Part shown: positions 27,100 to 36,023 of the stretch, piece after piece
Numbering within the stretch: the first letter of the stretch is position 1
Layout: each line of letters opens with the position of its first letter
DNA from: JADKAV01 sp963732355
GTDB taxonomy: Bacteria > Actinomycetota > Actinomycetes > S36-B12 > UBA10799
DNA length: 64,000 nt
Assembly (NCBI GenBank): GCA_963732355.1
Contig: CAVSZD010000007.1
Location: forward strand, 248,001 to 312,000
Direction: 5' to 3'
Made by a program: the position numbers and the translations under genes
Notes under the pieces: generated by a model
Told to the model about the DNA's origin: nothing
The model's database searches: none
Seen by the model: only the letters and a program-made list of their open reading frames with translations

Positions 27100-28161
27100 C
27101 TACATCGCGATCCCCCATTCCAGTCCCCGGGCTGCCATACCCACCGATCCGAAGATCGACAAAGCGATCGCCAGTTGCTCTTCGGTGATGGCGTCGTCGT
27201 CCAGCAGGTCCCGTAATCGGCGACGCGCTTGCAGCGTGGGTGGCTGAGGCGGCACGCCCAAGTGGTTGAAGCGGTCGCCCACGAGGGACTCAACTGGCGG
27301 ACTCACTCCTGTCTTAGACCATTCGAGAATCGCGATCGCTGCGGTTGTGAAACTCACCCGCCAGTACCGCGCGAACAACTCCACGTCCTGGATCGAGTAG
27401 GGCGACTGCATCAGGGACACCACCAAGCGATCCATGACGCCGGTGGCGAGCCATTGCGCGCGCAAGTCCATCTGCTCCCGGTCGAGGTGGCCGTAGGTCC
27501 ACGCCAGCCAGACGATCGACCTGGGTTCCAGCGGCAGAGCGCGCATCGTGGATATGAGCCAGTCGAAATCCGGCTGATTTGCCATCACGCCGAGATAGAA
27601 CGCAACGGGCAGCGGATCGTCCAGATCCAACTCAATTGAGATCCGGTCGAGTTCGTCCGGATGCATTCCACACTCCCACAGGGTTGCCCACGGATCCCCG
27701 GGCATCTCCGGAGGATCCAGCCCCTGGACCCCGCTGGTCAACTCCACGACCTGCCGGGCGTGGGCACCGTGCAGCAGGGCGGCGTGCTTCGGCTCCCGGA
27801 CGTGCGCCGCCGCCTCCTGCGGGGTCCGAAAACCTCGGCGGGCGCAGCACGATGCGCGCTGCACGGGGTGCCACGGCGCACCGTGGTGGGCCGCCTTGAT
27901 GGGCCGGGGCACGAGTCGCTGCTGGTACGCGAACCACGTGAGGAAAGCAGGTGCTGCCGTATCCACCATCTCCAGGCACGAGAGATACCCGCCCATCGCA
28001 GCGAGGATCCGCTCCTGCTCCAGATCGTGGCCGGTCTCGATCGTCCCGTCGGGGTGCAGCGTGACTGGATGGCGCCGTGAACCCTTCGTGCTGTTGCGTG
28101 CAGTCCTGCACCTGACCGAGACCGTGATGGCCTTCGGCAGTGTCACATCAGCCCCAACCAT
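27100..28161 (-). CDS. Unknown protein, third gene of a MoxR-VWA operon
   Basis: I do not recognise the family. The 353-residue product is soluble. It has an N-terminal part with a Cys-Cys-Ala-Arg-Arg cluster (about residue 100) and His-rich patches, a middle acidic part rich in Asp/Glu/Leu, and a C-terminal helical part with many Leu and Trp. No membrane helix or signal peptide is seen. The start ATG 28161 overlaps the end of the VWA gene by 14 bases; GTG 28146 with GGGG six bases upstream is an alternative. Tight coupling suggests it is a partner or client adaptor of the ATPase/VWA pair. Function is unknown. Confidence 0.7.
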   Translation of the reverse strand: MVGADVTLPKAITVSVRCRTARNSTKGSRRHPVTLHPDGTIETGHDLEQERILAAMGGYLSCLEMVDTAAPAFLTWFAYQQRLVPRPIKAAHHGAPWHPVQRASCCARRGFRTPQEAAAHVREPKHAALLHGAHARQVVELTSGVQGLDPPEMPGDPWATLWECGMHPDELDRISIELDLDDPLPVAFYLGVMANQPDFDWLISTMRALPLEPRSIVWLAWTYGHLDREQMDLRAQWLATGVMDRLVVSLMQSPYSIQDVELFARYWRVSFTTAAIAILEWSKTGVSPPVESLVGDRFNHLGVPPQPPTLQARRRLRDLLDDDAITEEQLAIALSIFGSVGMAARGLEWGIAM

Positions 28162-29377
28162 CGGGCACCACCTCGACGCGCTGAACCCAATTCGGCGTCA
28201 CAGGGAGCTGATCGCGCACACGGCCCAGAACCCCTGCGATGAGTGGCACGGGTGATGGCGTGTCCGGCCATGGCGTGTACCCATCGGTGAGCACGATGAT
28301 GCTCTGCGGTGAGGGTTTGTTGGCAAGCGCAGCGTCGATCCCCACAGTCATGTCCGTGCCGCCACCCCCGGCCAGCTTCACCTCCCTGACATCTCGGATC
28401 CGCTGAACCGTCTGTACGGCAGCATCCACCGCCAGGACCGTGACGTTGCTGTCCGGCACGGCCAACGACGAGAGAACCGATTTGACCTCGCCCATCGCCT
28501 GCGAGAGCAGACCGTCGTCGATACTGCCGGAGGTGTCGATCACCACCGCGACGGCTGGAACGGGTCGTCGCATCGCAGGCATGATCGCCGAGCCGACAGC
28601 ATGCTGCCGCCTCGAGATGCGCGAGTAGGTGTAGTCCACCTGGCCCTGCCCCCAGCCGATCCCCCGGCGCACGGCCGCGTGCAGCACCTGATTCCACGGC
28701 ACCACGGGCTCGAGGATGTTGACGACCCAGCGTCCCCACTCCCCGGGAACCGTGCCGCGTGTGGTCTGGTGCTCACGGAACTCGATGGCAACCATCTTGC
28801 GAATAGCTTCGGCGGCTTGCGTGGACAAGCCGGGCGCCTGCGCATCACCGGCTGGCAGATCGTGGCCGCGAGCCATCCCGTCACAGCCGCTGCCGCATGT
28901 TTCATCGGGGTCCAGCCCCAGCGCCTGCTCGGTCACCGGCCGTGCCCGCAGGCGCAGGTAGTACTGCTCAGCCGAGAGGTTGGGCTCGAAGAACAGCGAC
29001 CCCGCGGAGGGTAGCCCGGCCACAGGCCATGGCAGCACCTCCTCAACGGAGACGTCGCAGGCCAGTTTCCAGCGGTCACGGGTGGCCTGGGTGACTCCCG
29101 CGTCGCCGGCGCGCCCGGCATGGTCCGCCAGCAAATGCCACACCTGATGGCCCAACTCCACAGCGAGAGCCTCGACCTCGGTGGCAAGAACCCACATGGG
29201 ATTCACGTAAAGCCGCCAGTACGGGTCGGTCGACATCCCAGCCACCGTCTCGGTGTGAACGGTCGTCAAGGAATACACGGCCGATGACAAGTAGGGCAGA
29301 TCCCCTGCCGCTTGCGACACCAGCCACAGTTTGGCCGCCGCCAACCGGTCGCTGACGTCGCCCACCAGCTCGTTCAC
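28148..29377 (-). CDS. VWA-like DUF2201 protein with degenerate metallopeptidase-like domain
   Basis: The 409-residue protein has an N-terminal DUF2201-type putative metallopeptidase region (about 1-210) and a C-terminal VWA-like domain (about 270-400). The VWA metal site is intact in sequence: DTSGS, a Thr in GGGGTDM, and an Asp in VLTDGY. In the N-terminal region the motif reads GHQVWH, where the HExxH-type catalytic Glu is replaced by Gln, so proteolysis is unlikely. The GTG start overlaps the stop of the AAA ATPase gene (GTGA). VWA proteins next to MoxR ATPases act as adaptors that recruit a client for ATP-driven remodelling or metal insertion. Confidence 0.83.
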   Translation of the reverse strand: MNELVGDVSDRLAAAKLWLVSQAAGDLPYLSSAVYSLTTVHTETVAGMSTDPYWRLYVNPMWVLATEVEALAVELGHQVWHLLADHAGRAGDAGVTQATRDRWKLACDVSVEEVLPWPVAGLPSAGSLFFEPNLSAEQYYLRLRARPVTEQALGLDPDETCGSGCDGMARGHDLPAGDAQAPGLSTQAAEAIRKMVAIEFREHQTTRGTVPGEWGRWVVNILEPVVPWNQVLHAAVRRGIGWGQGQVDYTYSRISRRQHAVGSAIMPAMRRPVPAVAVVIDTSGSIDDGLLSQAMGEVKSVLSSLAVPDSNVTVLAVDAAVQTVQRIRDVREVKLAGGGGTDMTVGIDAALANKPSPQSIIVLTDGYTPWPDTPSPVPLIAGVLGRVRDQLPVTPNWVQRVEVVPDGWG

Positions 29378-30489
29378 AGCAGCCCTGCCAGCTGCAAGGC
29401 AGGCGCGAAGACTGTCAAACCGGGCGGCAGGTCAGCTCCGGCTGGACGTCTTCCTGGTCTCAGCAGCGCTCTCACCACGGGCACAGCCGAGTCCAGACTC
29501 GAATGCTGGGCGGCTCCGACGCACACGCACATCGCCGCGGTCCAACGATCCGACGTCGGCTTGCTGGAGTACGCGGCAAGTACGCCTTGCAGTGCCACGT
29601 GGACCCGATCAGGGCGCAAGCCCTTCAGCCCGTCACCAAGCGGGTCGGCCAGAAGATCCTCCGGATCCGGCAGATCCAGCGCGCTGACCCATGTGAGGAA
29701 CTCATGGCCCACAGGTGCCCCCACCGCCCCGTACACAAGTAGCCGGGTGACGTCCTGCGAAGCGTCCGCGTGATCGGCAACGGCTAACAGCCTGGCGGCG
29801 TAGTCCCACGTCCGCGGTGTTGGGAAGGCACGGCCGCGACTGGATGCGTCTTTCGGGATCGATGACAACTGGCCTCCTCGGGTGCGCAGGAATCCGGCCA
29901 CCAGCCCCCGCCGAGCGCAGACCATCGCGTCGAGGTCCACCGGCAATTCCGGGACCGGCAACACGGGCCAGTCGCCCGTCACAATCGACTCCGCATAAAC
30001 CTCCAACGGCATTCCCCACTCGAAGTGGACAAACCGGTTGGCCGTCGGCGCCGCGAGCTCCCAGCCCGAAGCGGCCACGTCGGCGGGGTTCGCTGCGGCG
30101 CCGAACGAAACCCGCTCGGGCAGTTGCAGCGCTCCGACCTGGCCGTGCGTCAGTGGTCGCAACGCGGCGGCCTGCACGGCCGGGGAGGCCGTCGTCCATT
30201 CATCGAAGAAGACGATGGAGGCCTTGGGCTCCTCAGCGACTCTGGACGCCCAACCGGGCGGAGCCAAGGTGACGCGGTCGCCGTTGACGATTGGCAGACC
30301 GGCAAAATCCGAGGGTTCGTAGTGCGAGCAGATCAGCGTCTCCACGTGCCAACCGCACTGCGCCGCCGACTCCACCACCGCGGTCTTCCCAGCGCCGGGG
30401 TCCCCCCACAGCAGGAACGGAATGCGCGCGGCGACGCACACCCCAACCGCTGTCAGAACTGCCTCGTACGACTGCCTGTCTCTAGCCAT
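29374..30489 (-). CDS. MoxR-type AAA+ ATPase
   Basis: The 371-residue protein has Walker A GDPGAGKT (about residues 29-36), Walker B IVFFDEW and sensor-1 FGAAANP, in the order and spacing of the MoxR branch of AAA+ proteins. ATG 30489 is preceded by GGAGGG six bases upstream; the longer frame upstream lies in the promoter region and is rejected. It forms an operon with the VWA/DUF2201 gene and an unknown third gene. MoxR proteins usually form hexamers that help assemble or activate an enzyme complex. The C-terminal lid region is shorter in conserved residues and may bind the VWA partner. Confidence 0.86.
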   Translation of the reverse strand: MARDRQSYEAVLTAVGVCVAARIPFLLWGDPGAGKTAVVESAAQCGWHVETLICSHYEPSDFAGLPIVNGDRVTLAPPGWASRVAEEPKASIVFFDEWTTASPAVQAAALRPLTHGQVGALQLPERVSFGAAANPADVAASGWELAAPTANRFVHFEWGMPLEVYAESIVTGDWPVLPVPELPVDLDAMVCARRGLVAGFLRTRGGQLSSIPKDASSRGRAFPTPRTWDYAARLLAVADHADASQDVTRLLVYGAVGAPVGHEFLTWVSALDLPDPEDLLADPLGDGLKGLRPDRVHVALQGVLAAYSSKPTSDRWTAAMCVCVGAAQHSSLDSAVPVVRALLRPGRRPAGADLPPGLTVFAPALQLAGLL

Positions 30490-30627
30490 GCCGGCCCTCC
30501 CTCGTCGATAGCGGGAGTGAAACAGGGGGGTCTGACAACTTGGTTGAAGGGCCTCCTCGGTTGTGCACAAGTACCGTGAGCAGATGCATCCACCTCCGCC
30601 CTGCGGTGTCCCCAGTCGGCTGACACG

Positions 30628-32433
30628 ATGACCCCCGAGGCCTTGACGCTGATCACTCTCGGGGCAGTGGTTGTGCTCTTCGTCTGGAACCGGCTCCCGG
30701 TCGAGTTGGTGGCCGTCGGATCAGCCTTGGTGCTCTTCGCGTTGGGGGTGCTGAGCCTGCCGGAGGCCCTCGCCGGGTTCGGCGACCCGGCAGTCATCCT
30801 GATCGCGGCCCTGTTCGTCGTGTCCGAGGCCCTGGATGCCAGCGGCGTCACAACCTGGGTGGGCCAGTCACTGGTCAGCCGCGCTGGCTCGGGGGCACAG
30901 CGTCTTCTGCTGTGGACCATGCTGCTGGCCGCAGGACTCACCGCCTTGATCGGCTTGAACGGGACTGTTGCCACTCTCGTGCCGATGGTGGTCGTGATGG
31001 CCTTGCGGCAGTCCTTCCAGCCATCTCGACTGCTCATGCCTTTGGCGTTCGCGGGCAGCGCAGGTGGCATGTTGCTGCTCACCGGCAGCCCCGTCAACGT
31101 TGTGATCTCCGAGGCCGCCGAAGACGCTGGGGTCGGGGCGTTCGGTTTCGCGGAGTTCTCCATCGTGGGGCTTCCATTGGTGGCAGGCACCGTCGCGATA
31201 GTCCTGCTGCTCAGCAACCGACTGATTCCCGAACGGCGCAGCCAACAATTGCCCCCTGACCTGTCCGGGCTGGCCAGCACCCTGGTGCGTGACTACTCAC
31301 TGGACAACGTGATTCATCTGCGGGTGAGCGCAGACTCGACGCTGCTCGGACATCTGCGATCGCAGTGGGACTTGACCGGATATGCCGGCGTTCGGATCAT
31401 CACGGTGCTGGACGGCGCCGCCGACCGCCCAACATCGGACGGCCACCTCGAAATCGGTGACCGGCTGACCGTGGTGGGCGACCCGGACGTTGCCACACGT
31501 TACGCCCAGGATCACGGGCTCGAAGTCGAGCGGGTACGGACAGCCGCCGATATCGAGCGGGATCTGCTCAGCAAGGATTTCGGGGCCGCCGAGGTGCTGG
31601 TCCCTCCCAGGTCGGTTCACGTCGGTGCCGAACTGCAGCCCAGCATGGTGATCGAGGGCTCACTCATCGTCCTGGCGATCACGCGAGGCGGTAAGGACCT
31701 GGGTCCCCAAGCGACTCGGGTCGAAGCCGGTGACGCGATGCTGGTCGAGGGCCCCTGGAGCGCCCTGGACGCGGCGACCAACGCTCACCACCTGCTCGTG
31801 GTCAACGCCCCCGAGATCGTCCGCCGGCAGACCGTCCCTCTGGGGCGGGGCTCCCTGGCAGCGATCGTCATCCTTCTCGGCATGGTCGTGGCCCTGGCTA
31901 CCGGCTTCGTACCGCCGGTGGTCGCGGCACTCACCGCAGCGCTGGCCATGGTCCTGTTCCGAGTCGTCACGGTCCAGCAGGCCTACCGTGGCATCTCGTG
32001 GACCACCGTCCTACTGGTTGCCGGAATGATTCCGATGGCGACGGCCGTGACCACTTCAGGGGCCGGCGAACTCGTGGCCGGGGGCATCGTAGATCTGGTG
32101 GGCGACGCTGGTCCGCGGGCACTCATCGCGGCCATCTTCTTGATCACGGTGGTGTTCGGCCAACTCATCAGCAACACAGCAACCGCACTCGTCATGATCC
32201 CTATTGCGGTATCGGCCGCGGCTCAACTGCAGATCTCCCCACAGCCTGTCCTCATGACTCTTTGTGTGGGCGCCGCCGTGGCCTTCCTGACTCCAGTCGC
32301 GACGCCCGCGAACATGATGGTCATGGGACCGGCCGGCTACCGGTTCGGTGACTACTGGCGACTGGGCTTGCCCTTGGTGCTGCTGTTCGGGATCGTCGGC
32401 GTCTTCTGGGTTCCGGTCGTGTGGCCGTTCTGA
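30628..32433 (+). CDS. SLC13/DASS-family permease with two RCK_C (TrkA-C) domains
   Basis: The 601-residue membrane protein has about five hydrophobic helices, a cytosolic insert (about 215-395) containing two TrkA-C/RCK_C domains, and another set of helices. The pair of transport motifs is visible as the LNGTVATLVP segment and SNTATALVM, the latter matching the Na+/carboxylate-binding SNT motif. Transport of a dicarboxylate, sulfate or related anion with Na+ is likely. The regulatory insert suggests control by a bound ligand. It is divergent from the MoxR gene across 138 bases. Confidence 0.86.
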   Translation: MTPEALTLITLGAVVVLFVWNRLPVELVAVGSALVLFALGVLSLPEALAGFGDPAVILIAALFVVSEALDASGVTTWVGQSLVSRAGSGAQRLLLWTMLLAAGLTALIGLNGTVATLVPMVVVMALRQSFQPSRLLMPLAFAGSAGGMLLLTGSPVNVVISEAAEDAGVGAFGFAEFSIVGLPLVAGTVAIVLLLSNRLIPERRSQQLPPDLSGLASTLVRDYSLDNVIHLRVSADSTLLGHLRSQWDLTGYAGVRIITVLDGAADRPTSDGHLEIGDRLTVVGDPDVATRYAQDHGLEVERVRTAADIERDLLSKDFGAAEVLVPPRSVHVGAELQPSMVIEGSLIVLAITRGGKDLGPQATRVEAGDAMLVEGPWSALDAATNAHHLLVVNAPEIVRRQTVPLGRGSLAAIVILLGMVVALATGFVPPVVAALTAALAMVLFRVVTVQQAYRGISWTTVLLVAGMIPMATAVTTSGAGELVAGGIVDLVGDAGPRALIAAIFLITVVFGQLISNTATALVMIPIAVSAAAQLQISPQPVLMTLCVGAAVAFLTPVATPANMMVMGPAGYRFGDYWRLGLPLVLLFGIVGVFWVPVVWPF

Positions 32434-32439
32434 GCCGCG

Positions 32440-33063
32440 TCAGATCCACCCCAGCACACCAGCGAAAATCACGAGCATCACTGCGTCCACTGCGAACACT
32501 GTGCCGATGAAGCGCACTTGGCGCCGCGGCGGCCAGTCGTAACACAGAAAGGCCGCCAGGAAGAACGGGATGTAGACGAGCACGAAGACCGGGAACGCCC
32601 CCCACCACGGGTACACCCAGACGAAGGTCGGCGTCATCGCCAGGAAGATCTCGAAGATCGCGAAGAAGGCGGCGTTGCCGACGGCGAACACCCACCGGTT
32701 CGGGATGCCCAGGATCTTCATCGCCGGATCAGCCGGCAGGAACTTGCTCATCACCAACCCCGCGATGGCGAACATGAGACTGAGCTCGACCCCCACGCCC
32801 ACGAGCAGCAGGAATGCTGTCCCTTCGGGCACGGTCCACAGTGCATGACCCGAGAAATGCTGGATCAATGCGTTGCCGATCTCGTAGAACCAATGCACGC
32901 CGTACAGCGCCAGACCCGCGGCGATCGGTTTCCAGTTCCGCTGGGCGTATTCGTTGGCATACACGTAGATCACCAGCGCGAGCATCGGGATCACGTACCA
33001 CTGGTAGTTGTCGCCGACTCGCAGAATGTCCAACGCCTGCTGCGTCGCCTCCGGGTTGTTCAT
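32440..33063 (-). CDS. Polytopic membrane protein of unknown function
   Basis: The 207-residue product has about six predicted membrane helices with aromatic-rich segments (FYEIGNALIQHF, FVWVYPWWGAF). ATG 33063 was chosen over an upstream GTG in the same frame because it begins a normal soluble leader MNNPEATQQ. Its stop lies six bases from the stop of the convergent SLC13 gene. It is divergent from the HMG-CoA reductase gene. No motif assigns a function. Confidence 0.7.
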   Translation of the reverse strand: MNNPEATQQALDILRVGDNYQWYVIPMLALVIYVYANEYAQRNWKPIAAGLALYGVHWFYEIGNALIQHFSGHALWTVPEGTAFLLLVGVGVELSLMFAIAGLVMSKFLPADPAMKILGIPNRWVFAVGNAAFFAIFEIFLAMTPTFVWVYPWWGAFPVFVLVYIPFFLAAFLCYDWPPRRQVRFIGTVFAVDAVMLVIFAGVLGWI

Positions 33064-33145
33064 GGCCCCTCCCGCACCTAGCATCCCGCTAGCGGGGGTA
33101 CCAGAAGGGCAGAACGTCGGGGTTGACCGCAGTTACGCTCGTCGA

Positions 33146-34321
33146 GTGAGCACCAGAGAGCCTGTTCCACGCGACCGCGAGAACGACTACACCGTCGAAC
33201 AGGCGCAGCGGCGACGGGAGTTCGCCCAGAAGCACACCGGCGGCGACTTGACGCACGTCGGGTCCTTCTCATTCGACCCAGCCGTTCTGCCGGGGAACAT
33301 CGAGAACTTCATCGGCGTCGCGCAGGTGCCTATTGGCCTGGCCGGGCCCTTGCGGATCAACGGCGAGCACGCGCAGGGGGACTACTACGTCCCTATGGCA
33401 ACAACCGAGGGGACCCTGGTCGCCAGTTACAACCGAGGAATGAGGCTGCTCACCGCTGCCGGCGGCGTCAAGACCACCGTCGTGGACGACAGGATGCAGC
33501 GGGCGCCCGTGTTCATCCTTGACGACGCCCGGGCGGCTCGTGAGTTGGCAGGCTGGATCCGGGACAACCACGAGGCCATTCGGACAGTTGCGCAGAGCAC
33601 CACTTCGGTCGGGCAGTTGATCGAGATCGAGCAGTACCACGTCGGGCCCTTGCTCTACTTGCGCTTCGACTACACGACCGGTGACGCGGCGGGCCAGAAC
33701 ATGGTGGGCCGGGCGACCTATGCCGCGTGCGAATGGATCCGGGCCAACCATCCAGCGACTGCTCGGTATGTGCTGTCCGGAGCCATCGACACCGACAAGA
33801 AACACTCCCAGATCAACGTGCTGCGCGGACGCGGCAAGCGCGTTGTCGCCGAGGCAACCCTGCCCGCGGGTCTGCTCAAGGAGCAGATGGGCGTGACACC
33901 GGCACAGTTGTTCGCGATGCGCCAGGTGAGCCAGGCTGGCGGAGTTCTCGCCGGTAGCGCCAACTTCGGGGCCCACGCGGCCAACGGTCTGGCGGCCTTG
34001 TTCATCGCCACCGGGCAGGATGCCGCCAACGTGGCTGAGTCGCACACGGCCATCACCTATTCACAGGTCACCGAGGGCGGAGATTACTACTGGTCGATCA
34101 CGCTGCCCGCCCTCATCGTGGCCACGATCGGCGGCGGCACAGGACTGCCCACCCAACGTGAATGCCTGGAGCTGCTGGGCTGCTACGGCCAAGGCCGGGT
34201 CAATGCGCTGGCCGAGATCTGTGCCGCGGTGGTGCTTGCTGGCGAGGTCTCACTTGCCAGCGCGGTTCTGGCCGGCGATTGGGTGACCAGCCACGAACGG
34301 CTGGGACGCAACCGGGGCTGA
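33146..34321 (+). CDS. Hydroxymethylglutaryl-CoA reductase
   Basis: The 391-residue protein matches HMG-CoA reductase. ENFIGVAQVPIGLAGPL is the CoA-substrate entry motif, and TTEGTLVAS carries the catalytic Glu (about residue 89). TDKKHSQINVLRGRGK carries the catalytic Lys, and the C-terminal VTSHERLGRNR carries the catalytic His in the SHxxxxNR form typical of class I enzymes. The nucleotide motif usually read DAMGMN is DAAGQN here. The enzyme would reduce HMG-CoA to mevalonate, or run in reverse. GTG 33146 begins the first sensible N-terminus. No other mevalonate-pathway gene is in the window. Confidence 0.9.
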   Translation: MSTREPVPRDRENDYTVEQAQRRREFAQKHTGGDLTHVGSFSFDPAVLPGNIENFIGVAQVPIGLAGPLRINGEHAQGDYYVPMATTEGTLVASYNRGMRLLTAAGGVKTTVVDDRMQRAPVFILDDARAARELAGWIRDNHEAIRTVAQSTTSVGQLIEIEQYHVGPLLYLRFDYTTGDAAGQNMVGRATYAACEWIRANHPATARYVLSGAIDTDKKHSQINVLRGRGKRVVAEATLPAGLLKEQMGVTPAQLFAMRQVSQAGGVLAGSANFGAHAANGLAALFIATGQDAANVAESHTAITYSQVTEGGDYYWSITLPALIVATIGGGTGLPTQRECLELLGCYGQGRVNALAEICAAVVLAGEVSLASAVLAGDWVTSHERLGRNRG

Positions 34322-34361
34322 ACGCTTCGGAAATGGTGGCCCAGCACCTGACAATGAACAA

Positions 34362-34730
34362 GTGACCGCCTCAACCCCGCGCGCCGCGCTGCTGGCGACG
34401 GTTGAACAGCGCCGCACACAGGCACTCATGCGAATGGAGGCCGAGGTGGGCAGCAAGGGATTGTGCACGATCTCCCGCGCTGGCCTTTCGATGCCGGCGC
34501 TCAAGTACGACGAAGGCGCCGCATCGGCAATGGCCGACCTGCGGCGTGTGCTCTTGAACACCGTCGAGCGCGCGGAGGAGTCCGCATTGCTGGCAGCGAT
34601 CGCACAAGTCCGTGACACATGGCGCCAGTCACCCGCGCAACGCCTGGCCCAGACCAGCGAGGACTGGCTGGCCTATGCAACCGGCGGCGAAGACGCATTG
34701 AGTTCACTGCTCGATGCGACGTCGTGGTGA
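34362..34730 (+). CDS. Small unknown helical protein
   Basis: The 122-residue product starts at GTG 34362 and is almost wholly alpha-helical and soluble, with high Ala/Leu/Arg/Glu content. It has a single Cys near residue 34. I do not recognise a family. It lies 40 bases after HMG-CoA reductase in the same direction and 50 bases before the alcohol dehydrogenase gene, so it may share their transcript. Codon use looks like its neighbours, which supports it as real. Confidence 0.55.
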   Translation: MTASTPRAALLATVEQRRTQALMRMEAEVGSKGLCTISRAGLSMPALKYDEGAASAMADLRRVLLNTVERAEESALLAAIAQVRDTWRQSPAQRLAQTSEDWLAYATGGEDALSSLLDATSW

Positions 34731-34780
34731 AAGCCAGGAACTGCCTGTCTTCGCAGCATTGGGCGCTCTAGCATTGGGCG

Positions 34781-36023
34781 ATGCCTGAACCCTTGTCGAC
34801 ACCCAACCGGCCCGAGACGGTGTTCACCTACGCCGCTCCGACCTTGGTCTACGGCCCCGGCGCTATACGCGACATCGCGTTCCACCTGCGCGACGCGAAG
34901 CGGGTGTTGATCGTCACCGATCCGGGTGTGGCCGCAGGCGGAGCGGTGCAACGCGTGGTCGATGCTGTGGGCTGCCAGGTGGCGATCTGGGACGACACTC
35001 ACATCGAGCCGACCGATGTCAGCCTGCAGCGCATCGCCGACTACGTCCGCAGAACCGGCCGCTGGGATGCGTTCGTGGCTGTCGGCGGCGGCTCCAGCAT
35101 CGACACCGCCAAGGCGGCCAACCTCATGTTCACCAACCCGGGCGAACTACTCGATTACGTGAACTCCCCCATCGGCGGCGGCCGCGCGCCGGAGCAGCCG
35201 TTGAAACCCTTGATCGCTGTGCCGACCACAACGGGAACGGGTTCGGAGAGCACAACCATCTGCGTCCTGGATGTCTTGGACCGGCACGTCAAGACCGGGA
35301 TCAGCCATGCGCGGCTGCGGCCCACCCTTGCCATCGTCGATCCGGACCTCACGATGACGCAGCCGACGATGGTGACAGCGTGCGCGGGCTTGGACATCCT
35401 CTGCCACGCGCTTGAGTCGTACACCGCGCGGCCGTACCAGGCCTTCGAAGCGAAGACCGGTGATCAGCGTGTCCCCTACTGTGGCGCGAACCCGATCTCC
35501 GACATGTGGGCAGAGCGCGCCTTGACGCTGATGGCCGAGGCTTTCATTCCGGCGGTTCGCGACGGCGACGCGCAATCTCGCGGGAAGATGGCTCTGGCCG
35601 CCACCCTTGCTGGAATGGGCTTCGGCAATGCTGGGGTCCACATCCCACACGCCAACGCGTATCCGATCGCTGGCCGGGTCCGTGAGTACCGACCCCCGGA
35701 CTACCCGCAGGCCGAGCCACTGATCCCGCACGGTATGGCTGTTTCGTTGACTGCGCCTGCGGCCTTCAGCCTGACCCACGACGCATCGCCGGACCGTCAC
35801 CGCCGGGCCGCGAATCTGTTGGGCGGTGCGGACCTGCCGACCACGTTGCGCGAGATCATGGACGCGGTCGGGATGCCAGCCGGTCTGCATGCGGTCGGGT
35901 ACACCGCCGCCGACATCCCGGACCTCGTCGAGGGTGCGCTTGCCCAACAGCGGTTGCTGGCACTTGCGCCGGTGGAGGTCTCGGCCGACCGACCTGGCGC
36001 ACGTCTTCAGGGAGTCCCTGTGA
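34781..36023 (+). CDS. Iron-type alcohol dehydrogenase, hydroxyacid-oxoacid transhydrogenase-like (one frameshift)
   Basis: About 413 residues once one base is removed. The NAD motif is AVGGGSSIDTAK. Metal-ligand His residues appear in CHALESYTARP, HIPHANAYPIAG and HGMAVSLTAP, with an Asp in GLDILC, as in group III Fe alcohol dehydrogenases. The ADHFE1-like (HOT) subgroup is suggested by SNPTTTGTGSE-type TTTGTGSES and the ISHARLRP region. Near 35989 the text reads GGCCGACCGAC. With one C removed the frame ends SADDLAHVFRESL and a TGA at 36021-36023. As given, the frame runs on into the next gene and looks like a fusion. HOT couples oxidation of a hydroxyacid such as 4-hydroxybutyrate to reduction of 2-oxoglutarate; substrate here is inferred. 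Confidence 0.83.
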
